Assembly: GCF_004784465.1 (NCBI RefSeq)
Contig: NZ_SRRU01000001.1
Coordinates: 248,001 to 312,000, forward strand
Length of the DNA stretch: 64,000 bases
Direction of reading: 5' to 3'
Source: Streptomyces griseoluteus
Lineage (GTDB): Bacteria; Actinomycetota; Actinomycetes; Streptomycetales; Streptomycetaceae
In this document: piece after piece, positions 28,682 through 38,149 of the stretch
Layout: each line of letters opens with the position of its first letter
How positions within the stretch are numbered: position 1 is the stretch's first letter
Notes under the pieces: generated by a model
Told to the model about the DNA's origin: nothing
Seen by the model: only the letters and a program-made list of their open reading frames with translations
Databases searched by the model: none
Made by a program: the position numbers and the translations under genes

Positions 28682-30249
28682 CCGCCACCGCCGAGAGCAC
28701 CAAGCGGCCCATTCGCCGGGCGCTCGTCAGCGTCTACGACAAGACCGGTCTGGAAGACCTCGCGCGCGGGCTGCACGAGGCCGGGGTGGAGCTGGTCTCC
28801 ACCGGCTCCACCGCGGCCCGTATCGCCGCCGCGGGCGTCCCCGTCACCAAGGTCGAGGAGCTGACCGGCTTCCCCGAGTGCCTGGACGGCCGGGTCAAGA
28901 CCCTGCACCCCAAGGTGCACGCGGGCATCCTCGCCGACCTGCGCCTGGACAGCCACCGCGAGCAGCTCGCCGAGCTGGGCGTCACGCCGTTCGACCTCGT
29001 CGTGGTCAACCTGTACCCGTTCCGGGAGACCGTCGCCTCCGGCGCCTCGCCCGACGAGTGCGTGGAGCAGATCGACATCGGCGGCCCCTCCATGGTCCGC
29101 GCCGCCGCCAAGAACCACCCCTCGGTCGCCGTGGTCACCAGCCCCGAGCGGTACGCCGACGTGGCCGCCGCCGCCCAGCAGGGCGGCTTCGACCTCGCCG
29201 CCCGCAAGCGGCTCGCCGCCGAGGCGTTCCGGCACACCGCCGCCTACGACGTGGCGGTGGCCGACTGGTTCGCCTCCGAGTACGCCCCGGTCGACGACTC
29301 CCCGTTCCCCGACTTCCTCGGCGGCACCTGGGACCGCGCGCACACCCTGCGCTACGGCGAGAACCCGCACCAGCCGGCCGCGCTGTACGTGGAGCCGGGC
29401 GCCGAGGGTCTCGCGCAGGCCGAGCAGCTGCACGGCAAGGAGATGTCGTACAACAACTACACCGACACCGACGCCGCCCGCCGGGCCGCCTACGACCACG
29501 ACGAGCCCTGTGTGGCGATCATCAAGCACGCCAACCCGTGCGGCATCGCGGTCGGCGCGGACGTGGCCGAGGCGCACCGCAAGGCGCACGCCTGTGACCC
29601 GCTGTCGGCGTTCGGCGGGGTCATCGCGGTGAACCGGCCGGTCAGCAAGGAGATGGCCGAGCAGGTCGCGGAGATCTTCACCGAGGTCATCGTGGCGCCG
29701 GACTACGAGGAGGGCGCGCTGGAGGCCCTCGCCCGGAAGAAGAACATCCGGGTGCTCAGGGCCCCGCAGGGTCCCGCCGCCACCGTCGAGATCAAGCCGG
29801 TCGACGGCGGGGTGCTGGTCCAGGAGGCCGACCGCCTCCAGGCCGACGGTGACGACCCGGCCAACTGGACGCTGGCCAGCGGCGACGCGCTCTCCCCGGC
29901 CGAGCTGGCCGAGCTGGCGTTCGCCTGGCGGGCGTGCCGTGCGGTGAAGTCCAACGCGATCCTGCTGGCCAAGGACGGCGCCTCGGTCGGCGTCGGCATG
30001 GGCCAGGTCAACCGCGTCGACTCCTGCAAGCTGGCCGTCGAGCGGGCGGGCGAGGAGCGGGCGCGGGGTGCCTTCGCGGCCTCCGACGCGTTCTTCCCCT
30101 TCCCCGACGGACCGCAGATCCTGATCGACGCCGGGGTGCGGGCCATCGTGCAGCCGGGCGGCTCGATCCGGGACGAGCAGGTCGTGGAGGCCGCCAGGGA
30201 GGCGGGCGTGACCATGTACTTCACGGGCACGCGGCACTTCTTCCACTGA
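28678..30249 (+). CDS. purH: Bifunctional AICAR transformylase / IMP cyclohydrolase
   Basis: Protein of 523 residues from GTG 28678 ([24 protein letters not shown]). The N-terminal MGS-like cyclohydrolase domain shows [31 protein letters not shown] and [15 protein letters not shown]. The C-terminal AICARFT domain shows [16 protein letters not shown], the catalytic [12 protein letters not shown] (Lys-His), DPLSAFGG and [10 protein letters not shown]. It consumes AICAR (ZMP) and 10-formyl-THF to make IMP. ZMP and ZTP are the ligands of the riboswitch class found upstream of glyA in this window. It is coupled to purN by a 4-base overlap. Confidence 0.98.
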   Translation: MTATAESTKRPIRRALVSVYDKTGLEDLARGLHEAGVELVSTGSTAARIAAAGVPVTKVEELTGFPECLDGRVKTLHPKVHAGILADLRLDSHREQLAELGVTPFDLVVVNLYPFRETVASGASPDECVEQIDIGGPSMVRAAAKNHPSVAVVTSPERYADVAAAAQQGGFDLAARKRLAAEAFRHTAAYDVAVADWFASEYAPVDDSPFPDFLGGTWDRAHTLRYGENPHQPAALYVEPGAEGLAQAEQLHGKEMSYNNYTDTDAARRAAYDHDEPCVAIIKHANPCGIAVGADVAEAHRKAHACDPLSAFGGVIAVNRPVSKEMAEQVAEIFTEVIVAPDYEEGALEALARKKNIRVLRAPQGPAATVEIKPVDGGVLVQEADRLQADGDDPANWTLASGDALSPAELAELAFAWRACRAVKSNAILLAKDGASVGVGMGQVNRVDSCKLAVERAGEERARGAFAASDAFFPFPDGPQILIDAGVRAIVQPGGSIRDEQVVEAAREAGVTMYFTGTRHFFH

Positions 30250-30262
30250 GCGGACGCGCGAA

Positions 30263-30304
30263 GCGGCCGCCCGTTCCCCTCGCGGAAGGGGAGCGGGCGG
30301 CCGC
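30263..30304. terminator. Bidirectional terminator purH / RDD gene
   Basis: A 17-bp stem (30263-30279 with 30288-30304, one G-U pair) with an eight-base loop lies between the convergent stops at 30249 and 30320. Confidence 0.75.
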
Positions 30305-30319
30305 CTCGGTACCGCCTGC

Positions 30320-30916
30320 TTACTTGGTACGGATCACGATCGAGCCGCAGATCTTGTCCGCGAAGGTCTGGCGCTTGGAGTCCCACGCCGGCCACAGGTA
30401 GCCCAGGTAGCACGGCAGGCCGTCGATGAAGTGCGCGAGCTGGCGGACGAACGCCATGCCGCCGCCGAGCGGCTGGCCGGTGTCCTCCTTCAGCGTGCGG
30501 GTACCGACGACCTTCTTGCCGATCGTCTGGCCCGTCTTGCCCTCCTGGACGACCTGGTAGACCAGGAAGGCGATCATGAAGAGGAAGCCGACGAGCGAGA
30601 GCGCCGGGATGTTCGCCTTCGCCCCGATGAGCACGAGCGGCAGGTAGACCACCATGTAGAGGATGGTGTCGATCAGCCTGCTGAGGAATCGCTGGCCCCA
30701 GTTCGCGTACTGCGGCTGCTGGTAGCCGTAACCCGGCTGCTGCGGGTAGCCGTAACCGGCCTGCTGGGGGACCGGGGGCGCCTGCGGGTAGCCGTAACCG
30801 GGCTGCGGGGGCACGCCCTGCGGCGCCTGCGGGTAACCGGGCTGCTGCGGCTGCCCGTACCCCTGCTGGGGGTCCTGCGGCTGACCGTACGGGTTCTGGG
30901 GCGAGCCGAAACTCAT
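30320..30916 (-). CDS. RDD-family membrane protein with Gly/Tyr/Gln/Pro repeats
   Basis: Protein of 198 residues ([18 protein letters not shown]), with GGAGG upstream. Residues 5-85 are imperfect repeats of the type [11 protein letters not shown], a sticky disordered head. The RDD domain follows ([21 protein letters not shown] with Arg-Asp, [22 protein letters not shown]), with two to three helices and a short tail. RDD proteins are of poorly known function; some act in ion exchange or in division-site complexes. Only its repeat-rich head is distinctive. Confidence 0.85.
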   Translation of the reverse strand: MSFGSPQNPYGQPQDPQQGYGQPQQPGYPQAPQGVPPQPGYGYPQAPPVPQQAGYGYPQQPGYGYQQPQYANWGQRFLSRLIDTILYMVVYLPLVLIGAKANIPALSLVGFLFMIAFLVYQVVQEGKTGQTIGKKVVGTRTLKEDTGQPLGGGMAFVRQLAHFIDGLPCYLGYLWPAWDSKRQTFADKICGSIVIRTK

Positions 30917-31178
30917 GGCTGGATTCCTCCGTTGGTACTGCGGGAACGACGCGGACAGCACGGAGGAACGTCAAGATCTGAGCGGTATGCCCCCCACCGG
31001 ACCGCGATGTATGCGCCGTTCATGGTTGTGGAGCCGTCACGCGTTGTCCAGCCGCATTCGCGAGGTGTTGTGCAAGTGCAACATCAACGATCAACGGAGG
31101 ACATCTGGGACGCGACGGTGGCGGAGCCCACGCGGACCGGATTGGAACAGGGGGGCCGTCATCCGCGAGGATGGGGGC

Positions 31179-32033
31179 ATGACCGCCCAGATTCTCGATG
31201 GCAAGGCCACCGCAGCCGCGATCAAGTCCGATCTGACCGCCCGCGTGGCGGCGCTGAAGGAGAAGGGAATCACGCCCGGCCTCGGCACCGTCCTGGTCGG
31301 TGAGGACCCCGGCAGCCAGAAGTACGTCGCGGGCAAGCACCGCGACTGCGCCCAGGTCGGCATCGCCTCCATCCAGCGCGAACTCCCCGCCACGGCCACG
31401 CAGGAGGAGATCGAGGCGGTCGTCCGCGAGCTGAACGAGGACCCCGACTGCACCGGCTACATCGTCCAGCTCCCGCTGCCCAAGGGCATCGACGAGAACC
31501 GCATCCTGGAGCTGATGGACCCGGAGAAGGACGCCGACGGCCTCCACCCGATGAACCTCGGCCGCCTGGTCCTCAACGAGCCCGCCCCACTGCCCTGCAC
31601 CCCCAACGGCGTGCTCACCCTGCTGCGTCAGTACGGCGTGGAGACCAAGGGCGCCGAGGTCGTGGTCGTCGGCCGCGGTGTGACCATCGGACGCTCGATG
31701 CCGCTGCTGCTCACCCGGCGCAGCGAGAACGCCACCGTCACCCAGTGCCACACCGGCACCCGTGACCTCGCCCACCACCTCAAGCGTGCCGACATCGTCG
31801 TCTCGGCCGCCGGTGCCCCGCACCTGATCCGCGCCGAGGACATCAAGCCGGGCGCGGCCGTGCTGGACGTCGGCGTCTCCCGCAACGCCGAGGGCAAGAT
31901 CGTCGGCGATGTCCACCCGGACGTCGCCGAGGTCGCCGGGTGGATCTCCCCGAACCCCGGCGGGGTCGGCCCGATGACCCGTGCCCAGCTCCTGGTCAAC
32001 GTCGTGGAGGCGGCGGAGCGGCGTGCCGGCTGA
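31179..32033 (+). CDS. folD: Methylene-THF dehydrogenase / cyclohydrolase
   Basis: Protein of 284 residues ([20 protein letters not shown]). It interconverts 5,10-methylene-, methenyl- and 10-formyl-THF with NADP. The catalytic YVAGK (Tyr49, Lys53), [21 protein letters not shown] and the NADP-binding [17 protein letters not shown] are all present, with [18 protein letters not shown] at the end. GAGGATGGGGGC precedes the ATG. The last 11 bases overlap the DUF3017 gene. It supplies 10-formyl-THF to PurN and PurH encoded 1-3 kb upstream. Confidence 0.98.
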   Translation: MTAQILDGKATAAAIKSDLTARVAALKEKGITPGLGTVLVGEDPGSQKYVAGKHRDCAQVGIASIQRELPATATQEEIEAVVRELNEDPDCTGYIVQLPLPKGIDENRILELMDPEKDADGLHPMNLGRLVLNEPAPLPCTPNGVLTLLRQYGVETKGAEVVVVGRGVTIGRSMPLLLTRRSENATVTQCHTGTRDLAHHLKRADIVVSAAGAPHLIRAEDIKPGAAVLDVGVSRNAEGKIVGDVHPDVAEVAGWISPNPGGVGPMTRAQLLVNVVEAAERRAG

Positions 32034-32487
32034 CGAGTCCGGGGAGCCGCAGGTGCGGGACGCGATCAGCGCTCCCGACGCGCAGGGGCGCACCCGGCGC
32101 ATCACCCGCCGCTTCCCGCTGTTCACCAAGGACACCGCGCGTCCCGAGGGCGGCGGCCGGGCCGCGAGCGGCGACGCTCCGGCGCCGGCCCGGCAGTGGC
32201 CGGTGCTGGTCGTGCTCTGCGCCGTCGCGCTCGGCCTGCTGCTGGTCGCCTTCGACGTGACCCGCGCCGGGCTCCTGCTGATCGGCGCGGCCCTGCTGGC
32301 GGGCGCCGCGATGCGCTGGACACTGCCCGGCGTCGGCATGCTGGCCGTCCGCTCCCGCTTCACGGACATCGTGACCTACGGGGTGCTGGGTCTCGCCATC
32401 GTCCTGCTGGCCCTGATGGCCCAGCCCGAACCCCTGCTGCAGATCCCGTTCCTGAAGGACACCCTGCACTTCACGGTGGCCAACTAG
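32023..32487 (+). CDS. DUF3017 membrane protein
   Basis: Protein of 154 residues from GTG 32023 ([19 protein letters not shown]). A basic, Arg-rich cytoplasmic head (about 60 residues, [16 protein letters not shown]) leads into three helices ([55 protein letters not shown]). This fits DUF3017, which in Actinobacteria regularly follows folD. The start lies inside folD, so translation is coupled. The role is unknown. Confidence 0.88.
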   Translation: MPADESGEPQVRDAISAPDAQGRTRRITRRFPLFTKDTARPEGGGRAASGDAPAPARQWPVLVVLCAVALGLLLVAFDVTRAGLLLIGAALLAGAAMRWTLPGVGMLAVRSRFTDIVTYGVLGLAIVLLALMAQPEPLLQIPFLKDTLHFTVAN

Positions 32488-32503
32488 CGCTGCGGGCAAG
32501 GCC

Positions 32504-32541
32504 GGTGGCTCGCCCCCACCCCCGATCAGGGGCGAGCCGCC
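32504..32541 (+). terminator. Hairpin after folD-DUF3017
   Basis: A 13-bp stem (32504-32516 with 32529-32541, one G-U pair) begins 16 bases past the stop. The rest of the 303-base gap to the next gene holds nothing else I can support. Confidence 0.7.
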
Positions 32542-32790
32542 GGGACTTCACCCTGGCGGGCCGGGTGGGTGCCGGGCAATGTCCTGCCGTGCGCTGTGGC
32601 ACGGAGGTGACCGTTCCGCCATCGTGTCCGCGTCCTGCCACATCCGGTCAATCGGTGCCGTAACAAGGGCAGTTCGCCGGATACGTTCCGATCACCCCCC
32701 TCTCGCGGGCTACCGTGGAGCGGGGGCGGTGGCGTGACGCGGGGAGGCGTCGCGGTGCCCGCCGGGGGAGGAACGAGGGGGGAGCGGGCC

Positions 32791-33687
32791 ATGGCTCGTT
32801 GGAAGGCGCTGCCGGAGGAACTCGACCCGCAGATCGGGGAGTTCACCCGTCAGTTGCGGCGGCTCGTGGACCAGGGCGGCCTGAGCGTCGCCACGCTGGC
32901 CGACCGCACCGGATACAGCAGGACGTCCTGGGAGCGGTATCTGAACGGGCGCCTGCTCGCGCCCAAGGGGGCCGTAGTCGCCCTCGCCGAGGTCACCGGC
33001 ACCAGCCCGGTGCACCTCACCACCATGTGGGAGCTGGCCGAACGCGCCTGGAGCCGGGCGGAGTTGCGGCACGACCGCACGATGGAGCAGATCCGGATCA
33101 CGCGGGCCCGCACGGAGCTGGGCGCCTTCGGCGGCGGCGCCGGGACGACGACGGTCGACGCCCCGCCGGCGCCCCCGCCTTCCGCCGAGCCCCCGGCGGG
33201 CAGGCGCCGCGTCCTGTTCTTCCTGGCGGGCGCCGTGGCCGTACTCGTCGTCCTCGGCACCGTCTTCCTGCTCACCGGCCGGGGTGACGGCGAGGGCGCA
33301 CGGGAAGCCGCCACGTCGCCCTCGCCGGCCGCCACCAGTGCCGCCGGTCTGCCGCCCGGCGTCAAGTGCGTGGGCGTCGGCTGCACCGGCAAGGACGCCG
33401 AGGCCATGGGGTGCAGCGGCGACCTGGTGACCACCGCCAGGACCGCCACCGTCGGCGCGGCCACCCTGGAGGTCCGCTACAGCAGGACGTGCGGCGCCGC
33501 CTGGGGCCGGATCACCGGCGCCGCACCGGGCGACCGGGTGCGTGTCACGGCGGGCGGCGAGACCCGGCGGGGCGACGCCGTGGCCGGGGAGACGTACACG
33601 TACACCCCGATGGTCGCCGTCGGCCGCGCGGGCGAGGCCGAGGCGTGCGTGGTCCTGGCGTCGGGGCGGACCGGGTGCACCAAGTAG
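32791..33687 (+). CDS. XRE-type HTH membrane protein with extracytoplasmic DUF2690
   Basis: Protein of 298 residues (MARWKALPEELDPQIGEFTRQLRRL), behind GGGGGGAG. An XRE-like helix-turn-helix covers about 15-85 (LSVATLADRTGYSRTSWERYLNGRLLAPKGAVVALAEV). A Pro/Ala linker and one membrane helix follow (VLFFLAGAVAVLVVLGTVFLL). Outside, a Ser/Ala linker leads to a Cys-rich DUF2690 domain (VKCVGVGCTGKDAEAMGCSGDLV, later YSRTCGAAW and ACVVLASGRTGCTK) with six Cys. The layout suggests a one-component transmembrane regulator that senses something outside the cell. The target is unknown. Confidence 0.85.
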   Translation: MARWKALPEELDPQIGEFTRQLRRLVDQGGLSVATLADRTGYSRTSWERYLNGRLLAPKGAVVALAEVTGTSPVHLTTMWELAERAWSRAELRHDRTMEQIRITRARTELGAFGGGAGTTTVDAPPAPPPSAEPPAGRRRVLFFLAGAVAVLVVLGTVFLLTGRGDGEGAREAATSPSPAATSAAGLPPGVKCVGVGCTGKDAEAMGCSGDLVTTARTATVGAATLEVRYSRTCGAAWGRITGAAPGDRVRVTAGGETRRGDAVAGETYTYTPMVAVGRAGEAEACVVLASGRTGCTK

Positions 33688-33879
33688 GCGGAGTTCTCCG
33701 GTGCGGCACGCATGGAACGCCCGCACCGGGGCACCCGGACAAGTACCCCCCCACGGGAGTCCGGCGAGCCGGTACCCCCATCGGCGGCCGCCTTCGTCCT
33801 CCTCTCCCGGACGGGCGGCCGCTGCCGTGTGCGGCCGTGCGGGCCCGCGGAGCCGGGCTGTGGGGCGGGCCACAGGGCC

Positions 33880-34986
<1,107 letters not shown>

Positions 34987-35005
34987 GCCCCGCACGCCAC
35001 GAGCG

Positions 35006-35039
35006 ACGGGCCCCTTCCGGTCTTCCGGACGGGGCCCGT
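35006..35039. terminator. Terminator between mdh and siderophore-interacting gene
   Basis: ACGGGCCCC pairs with GGGGCCCGT, and an inner TCCGG/CCGGA stem closes a TCTT loop. It serves the convergent stops at 34986 and 35053. Confidence 0.8.
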
Positions 35040-35052
35040 TCCCGTGTCCCGC

Positions 35053-35739
35053 CTACTCCAGGCCGCGCTTGCCCGGCGCCCAGAACGGCTTGGTCAGCAC
35101 CGAGCGCCGGTCCCAGCCCGCGTCCCGCAGCACATGCCTTACCGCCTGCACGGTCCGCGCCTCCCCGGCGACGTACGCCACTCCGCCCGGCGCCGGTGCC
35201 AGGCGGCCCACCGCCTCGGGGAGCGGGACGGTGCCGCGCAGCACCCAGTCGAGCCGGCCGGCGTGGGCCAGCGGGAGCCGGTCATCCGCCGTGGCGGTCT
35301 CCACGCAGCCCGAGACCCGCGCGCCGTCGGGCAGCGCGGCGAGCATCGCGCCGAAGGCGACGGACGCCGTCTCGTCCCCGACGAAGACGTGGTGCGCGGC
35401 GTCCGGGCGCAGGGTGAAGGAGCCCTCCGGCTTGCCGAGGCGCACCTCGTCGCCCGCCGCCGCCTCGCGTGCCCAGCGGGCACCGGGGCCGGCGCCCTCG
35501 TGGTCCAGCACACACAACTCCAGTGCGCCGGACGGCTCGTAGCGCCACACCGAGTAGGTGCGCCGGGTGAGCGCGGAGCCCACGAGCACCCGGACCTGCT
35601 GGCCGGGGAGCACGTCGAGCCCGGCGAGCGCGTCGCCCTCGATCCGCAGGCGCCGCATCCGGGCGGTGAACCGTTCCACGGCGGTCACGGTGCCCCGGAG
35701 CATCAGCAGATCGAGGACAGGGTTCAGCAGCGCGGGCAT
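35053..35739 (-). CDS. Siderophore-interacting (FAD-binding 9 / SIP) family protein
   Basis: Protein of 228 residues (MPALLNPVLDLLMLRGTVTAVE), with AGGAG seven bases upstream. An N-terminal FAD-binding barrel has LPGQQVRVLVG and RTYSVWRYEPSG; the C-terminal SIP domain has HHVFVGDETASVAFGAMLAAL and GVAYVAGEARTVQAVRHVLRDAGW. Such proteins reduce ferric siderophores with NAD(P)H inside the cell. The KPFWAPGKRGLE tail (Lys, Trp) is typical of SIP enzymes. There are no siderophore genes nearby, and no iron-box was identified upstream. Confidence 0.88.
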   Translation of the reverse strand: MPALLNPVLDLLMLRGTVTAVERFTARMRRLRIEGDALAGLDVLPGQQVRVLVGSALTRRTYSVWRYEPSGALELCVLDHEGAGPGARWAREAAAGDEVRLGKPEGSFTLRPDAAHHVFVGDETASVAFGAMLAALPDGARVSGCVETATADDRLPLAHAGRLDWVLRGTVPLPEAVGRLAPAPGGVAYVAGEARTVQAVRHVLRDAGWDRRSVLTKPFWAPGKRGLE

Positions 35740-36064
35740 GCACGGCTCCTAGAAATGGACAACTCGGGTCTACCGGACCGGAGTTGATCTTCGGTGGGGG
35801 GAGGGCGATGCTACGCGGTCGGGACGGGGTCGCGGACCGGAGGGTACGCTTCCGGGCGCCCCGCCCCGCGCCCATCGGAGCGGTCACCGCCGGCGCCCCC
35901 ACGGCGACCGTGTGCGGCGCGGGACCCATGCCGTCGAGCGGTCCGGTGCGGGCGGAGGGAACAGTCCCGGATTCCGGTTTCCTGACCACCCGTCATCCCT
36001 CTATGCTCAGCCGTCGTCGTCCACCTTCTGGTGGGCGAGGGACTTCCATGCATCGGGGGATGGC
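35740..36064. other. Non-coding gap
   Basis: No gene seen on either strand. TATGCT at 36002-36007 is a possible -10 box for the rightward membrane gene; nothing else stands out. Confidence 0.4.
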
Positions 36065-37780
36065 ATGAGCAGTGCTCACGTGCCGCCGCAGGCGGAGCGG
36101 ACGTCGGCCGAGCGGGCGCCGGTCCACCCGCCGCCCGTCCCGCCCCACACCAGCGAGGCCACCCGGCTGCTGTGCGCGGGCACCTATCTGGACTCCGGCT
36201 ACCGCGACCGCGTCATCGAGGAACTCCACCTCAACGAGCAGCGGATCGTGGCCCCTTCGCTCGGCTTCGACGCGGCTCGGGTGCTGGCGCACGCGCTGCG
36301 GGCCCGGCGGCAGGAGCTGGTCTGGGCCGGGGCGATCACCGGACTGTGGCTGGTGGGCATACCGCTCAGCGGTGGGCTGCTCGCGCTGTACCTGTGGCCC
36401 AGCATCTGGCTCGCGCTCGCCCCCTGGCTGCGCGGCCGGGCCGCGACGCCGCCGCTGTACCGGCTGGTCCTCGCCTTCCTGGCGCGGTGGTGGGGGCGGG
36501 CGTGGTTCGCCGCGCTGTTCGTGCTGACCGTCGTCACCGCGTTCGGCGGGGGTCCGTCCCCCGAGCCGTCCTACGATCCGTACGGGTACGGGTACGGCGG
36601 TTCCGAGGACCTCTCCGACTCGCTCACCCCGGTCGTGGAGCTGTGGCAGGCGTGGTTCACGCTCGTCGTGCTCGCGCTCATCGCGCTGTGCGTGCACGCG
36701 CAGCGGACCCAGTTCAGCCGCGCACTGGCGGGTGAGCTGTCCCCGCAGCGCTTCCCGGACGCCGCCGCCGACCCCGCCGAGCAGGCGCCGGGCCCGCGTT
36801 TCCAGCGGCTCAGGCAGCGCATCCGGCTGGAGCAGCACGCCCCGCTGGTCATGTACCACGAGGCCCGGCCCTTCTGCGGGGCCGGAGACGCGTACGACAC
36901 GTGGGTGCTGGCCGTGGAACTCAAGCCGGACGAGCTGGCCAAGGAACGGCAGCCGCTCAGCAACCGGGCGATCCTGGAGAAGATCCGCCCCCGACTGGAG
37001 CAGCTCCGCGTCCCGGCCGAGTACGCGGGGCCCGGTGTCCGCGACCGGCTGCGCTGGCTGGAGATCGACGAGTGCGTGTTCCTCCCCGTGGAGGGGCTGA
37101 AGAAGCGGGAGCAGGCGCCGTACACCGCCGAGGCGTTCGAGCAGCACCGGGCGCGGGCGGTGGAGGAGGGGGCCGAGAAGCGGCGGCACTTCCTGCGGGT
37201 GCGGGTCGGCGGCTGGGAGGAGGAGCTGGTCGTCACCGTGTACGTCCGCGTCCACACCCAGGGCGGCATGCTGATGCTGGAGATCGCCCCGCATGTGCTG
37301 ACGCCGGTGCGCGAGGACTTCAAGGACGCCGACCGGGCGGCCCACCGGTTCCGGAACAACAACTCCCTCGGCAAGGCCGTCACCGCCCTCGTCCTGGTAC
37401 CGGGTTCCGCCGGGCGGGCGCTCGCCCAGCTCGGCCGGGGGCTGGTGCACGGCTGGCGGCTGCTGACCGGCGGGTACGCGGGCGCGCTGCCCGACGGGCC
37501 CGCGCTCTCGGTGCGCGAGCTGGGGTCCACCCCCGTCGGCTCGCTGTTCCAGGAGATGGACGTGGTCCGGTACCTGCGCGGGGTGCAGGACCGGGTGGCC
37601 GACGGGGTGCGGTCCGCGCTCGCCGAATCCGGCTACCAGACCGGGGAGTTCGTCCGGAAGGTCGTCAACATCCGCAACGGGGACGTCCACATCGGCCGCG
37701 TCGAGGGCAGCACCTTCGCCGTCGGCAGCCACGCCAACGCCACGGGCGCGCCCGCGCCGCAGAAGGGAGCCGGGACATGA
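36065..37780 (+). CDS. Large membrane protein ending in a GSTFAVGSHA motif
   Basis: Protein of 571 residues (MSSAHVPPQAERTSAERAPV). A Pro-rich head, a conserved-looking block (ATRLLCAGTYLDSGYRDRVIEELHLNEQRIVAPSLGFDAARVLAHAL) and four helices (about 75-240) are followed by a large soluble part with YHEARPFCGAGDAYDTWVLAVELKP. The extreme C-terminus is NIRNGDVHIGRVEGSTFAVGSHANATG. The short VHIGRVEGSTFAVGSHA element reappears at the start of the next protein, whose ATG overlaps this stop. I recognise no family name. The pairing suggests that the two proteins assemble through this motif. Confidence 0.75.
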   Translation: MSSAHVPPQAERTSAERAPVHPPPVPPHTSEATRLLCAGTYLDSGYRDRVIEELHLNEQRIVAPSLGFDAARVLAHALRARRQELVWAGAITGLWLVGIPLSGGLLALYLWPSIWLALAPWLRGRAATPPLYRLVLAFLARWWGRAWFAALFVLTVVTAFGGGPSPEPSYDPYGYGYGGSEDLSDSLTPVVELWQAWFTLVVLALIALCVHAQRTQFSRALAGELSPQRFPDAAADPAEQAPGPRFQRLRQRIRLEQHAPLVMYHEARPFCGAGDAYDTWVLAVELKPDELAKERQPLSNRAILEKIRPRLEQLRVPAEYAGPGVRDRLRWLEIDECVFLPVEGLKKREQAPYTAEAFEQHRARAVEEGAEKRRHFLRVRVGGWEEELVVTVYVRVHTQGGMLMLEIAPHVLTPVREDFKDADRAAHRFRNNNSLGKAVTALVLVPGSAGRALAQLGRGLVHGWRLLTGGYAGALPDGPALSVRELGSTPVGSLFQEMDVVRYLRGVQDRVADGVRSALAESGYQTGEFVRKVVNIRNGDVHIGRVEGSTFAVGSHANATGAPAPQKGAGT

Positions 37781-38124
37781 CCGGTCAGGAGCCGAACGTG
37801 CGCATCGGGGACGTCTCGGGGAGCACCTTCGCCATCGGCAGCCACGCCCACGCCGAGAGCCACCAGCACGGTACGGGCACCCCCGCCGACCAGGAACTCC
37901 TGGCGGCGATACGGGAGTTGCGCGCCGACCTCGCGCGGGTACGGGCCACCGAGCAGACCGCCGCACTGGGCGAGGCGCTCGCCGACACCGAGGCCGAACT
38001 CAGCCGCACCGGCCAGGCGAGCCCCACCCGCCGGGAACGCCTGCGCGAACTCCTCGCCGACTCCCAGTCCCTCCTGACCGTCCTTGCCTCGGCCGGCACA
38101 GTCGCCGGCCTGCTCGGACTCTGA
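37777..38124 (+). CDS. DUF5955-type small protein with GSTFAIGSHA motif and coiled coil
   Basis: Protein of 115 residues (MTGQEPNVRIGDVSGSTFAIGSHAHAESHQHG). The N-terminal VRIGDVSGSTFAIGSHA looks like one turn of a beta-solenoid. Residues 38-90 are a helical coil (DQELLAAIRELRADLARVRATEQTAALGEALADTEAELSR), and the end is hydrophobic (SLLTVLASAGTVAGLLGL). Its ATG overlaps the stop of the membrane gene, so the two are coupled. The motif resembles GDVSGxxAxG elements at the ends of actinobacterial NACHT/conflict proteins. The function is unknown. Confidence 0.75.
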   Translation: MTGQEPNVRIGDVSGSTFAIGSHAHAESHQHGTGTPADQELLAAIRELRADLARVRATEQTAALGEALADTEAELSRTGQASPTRRERLRELLADSQSLLTVLASAGTVAGLLGL

Positions 38125-38149
38125 CCGCAACACCACGAGGGGGGCCGCG

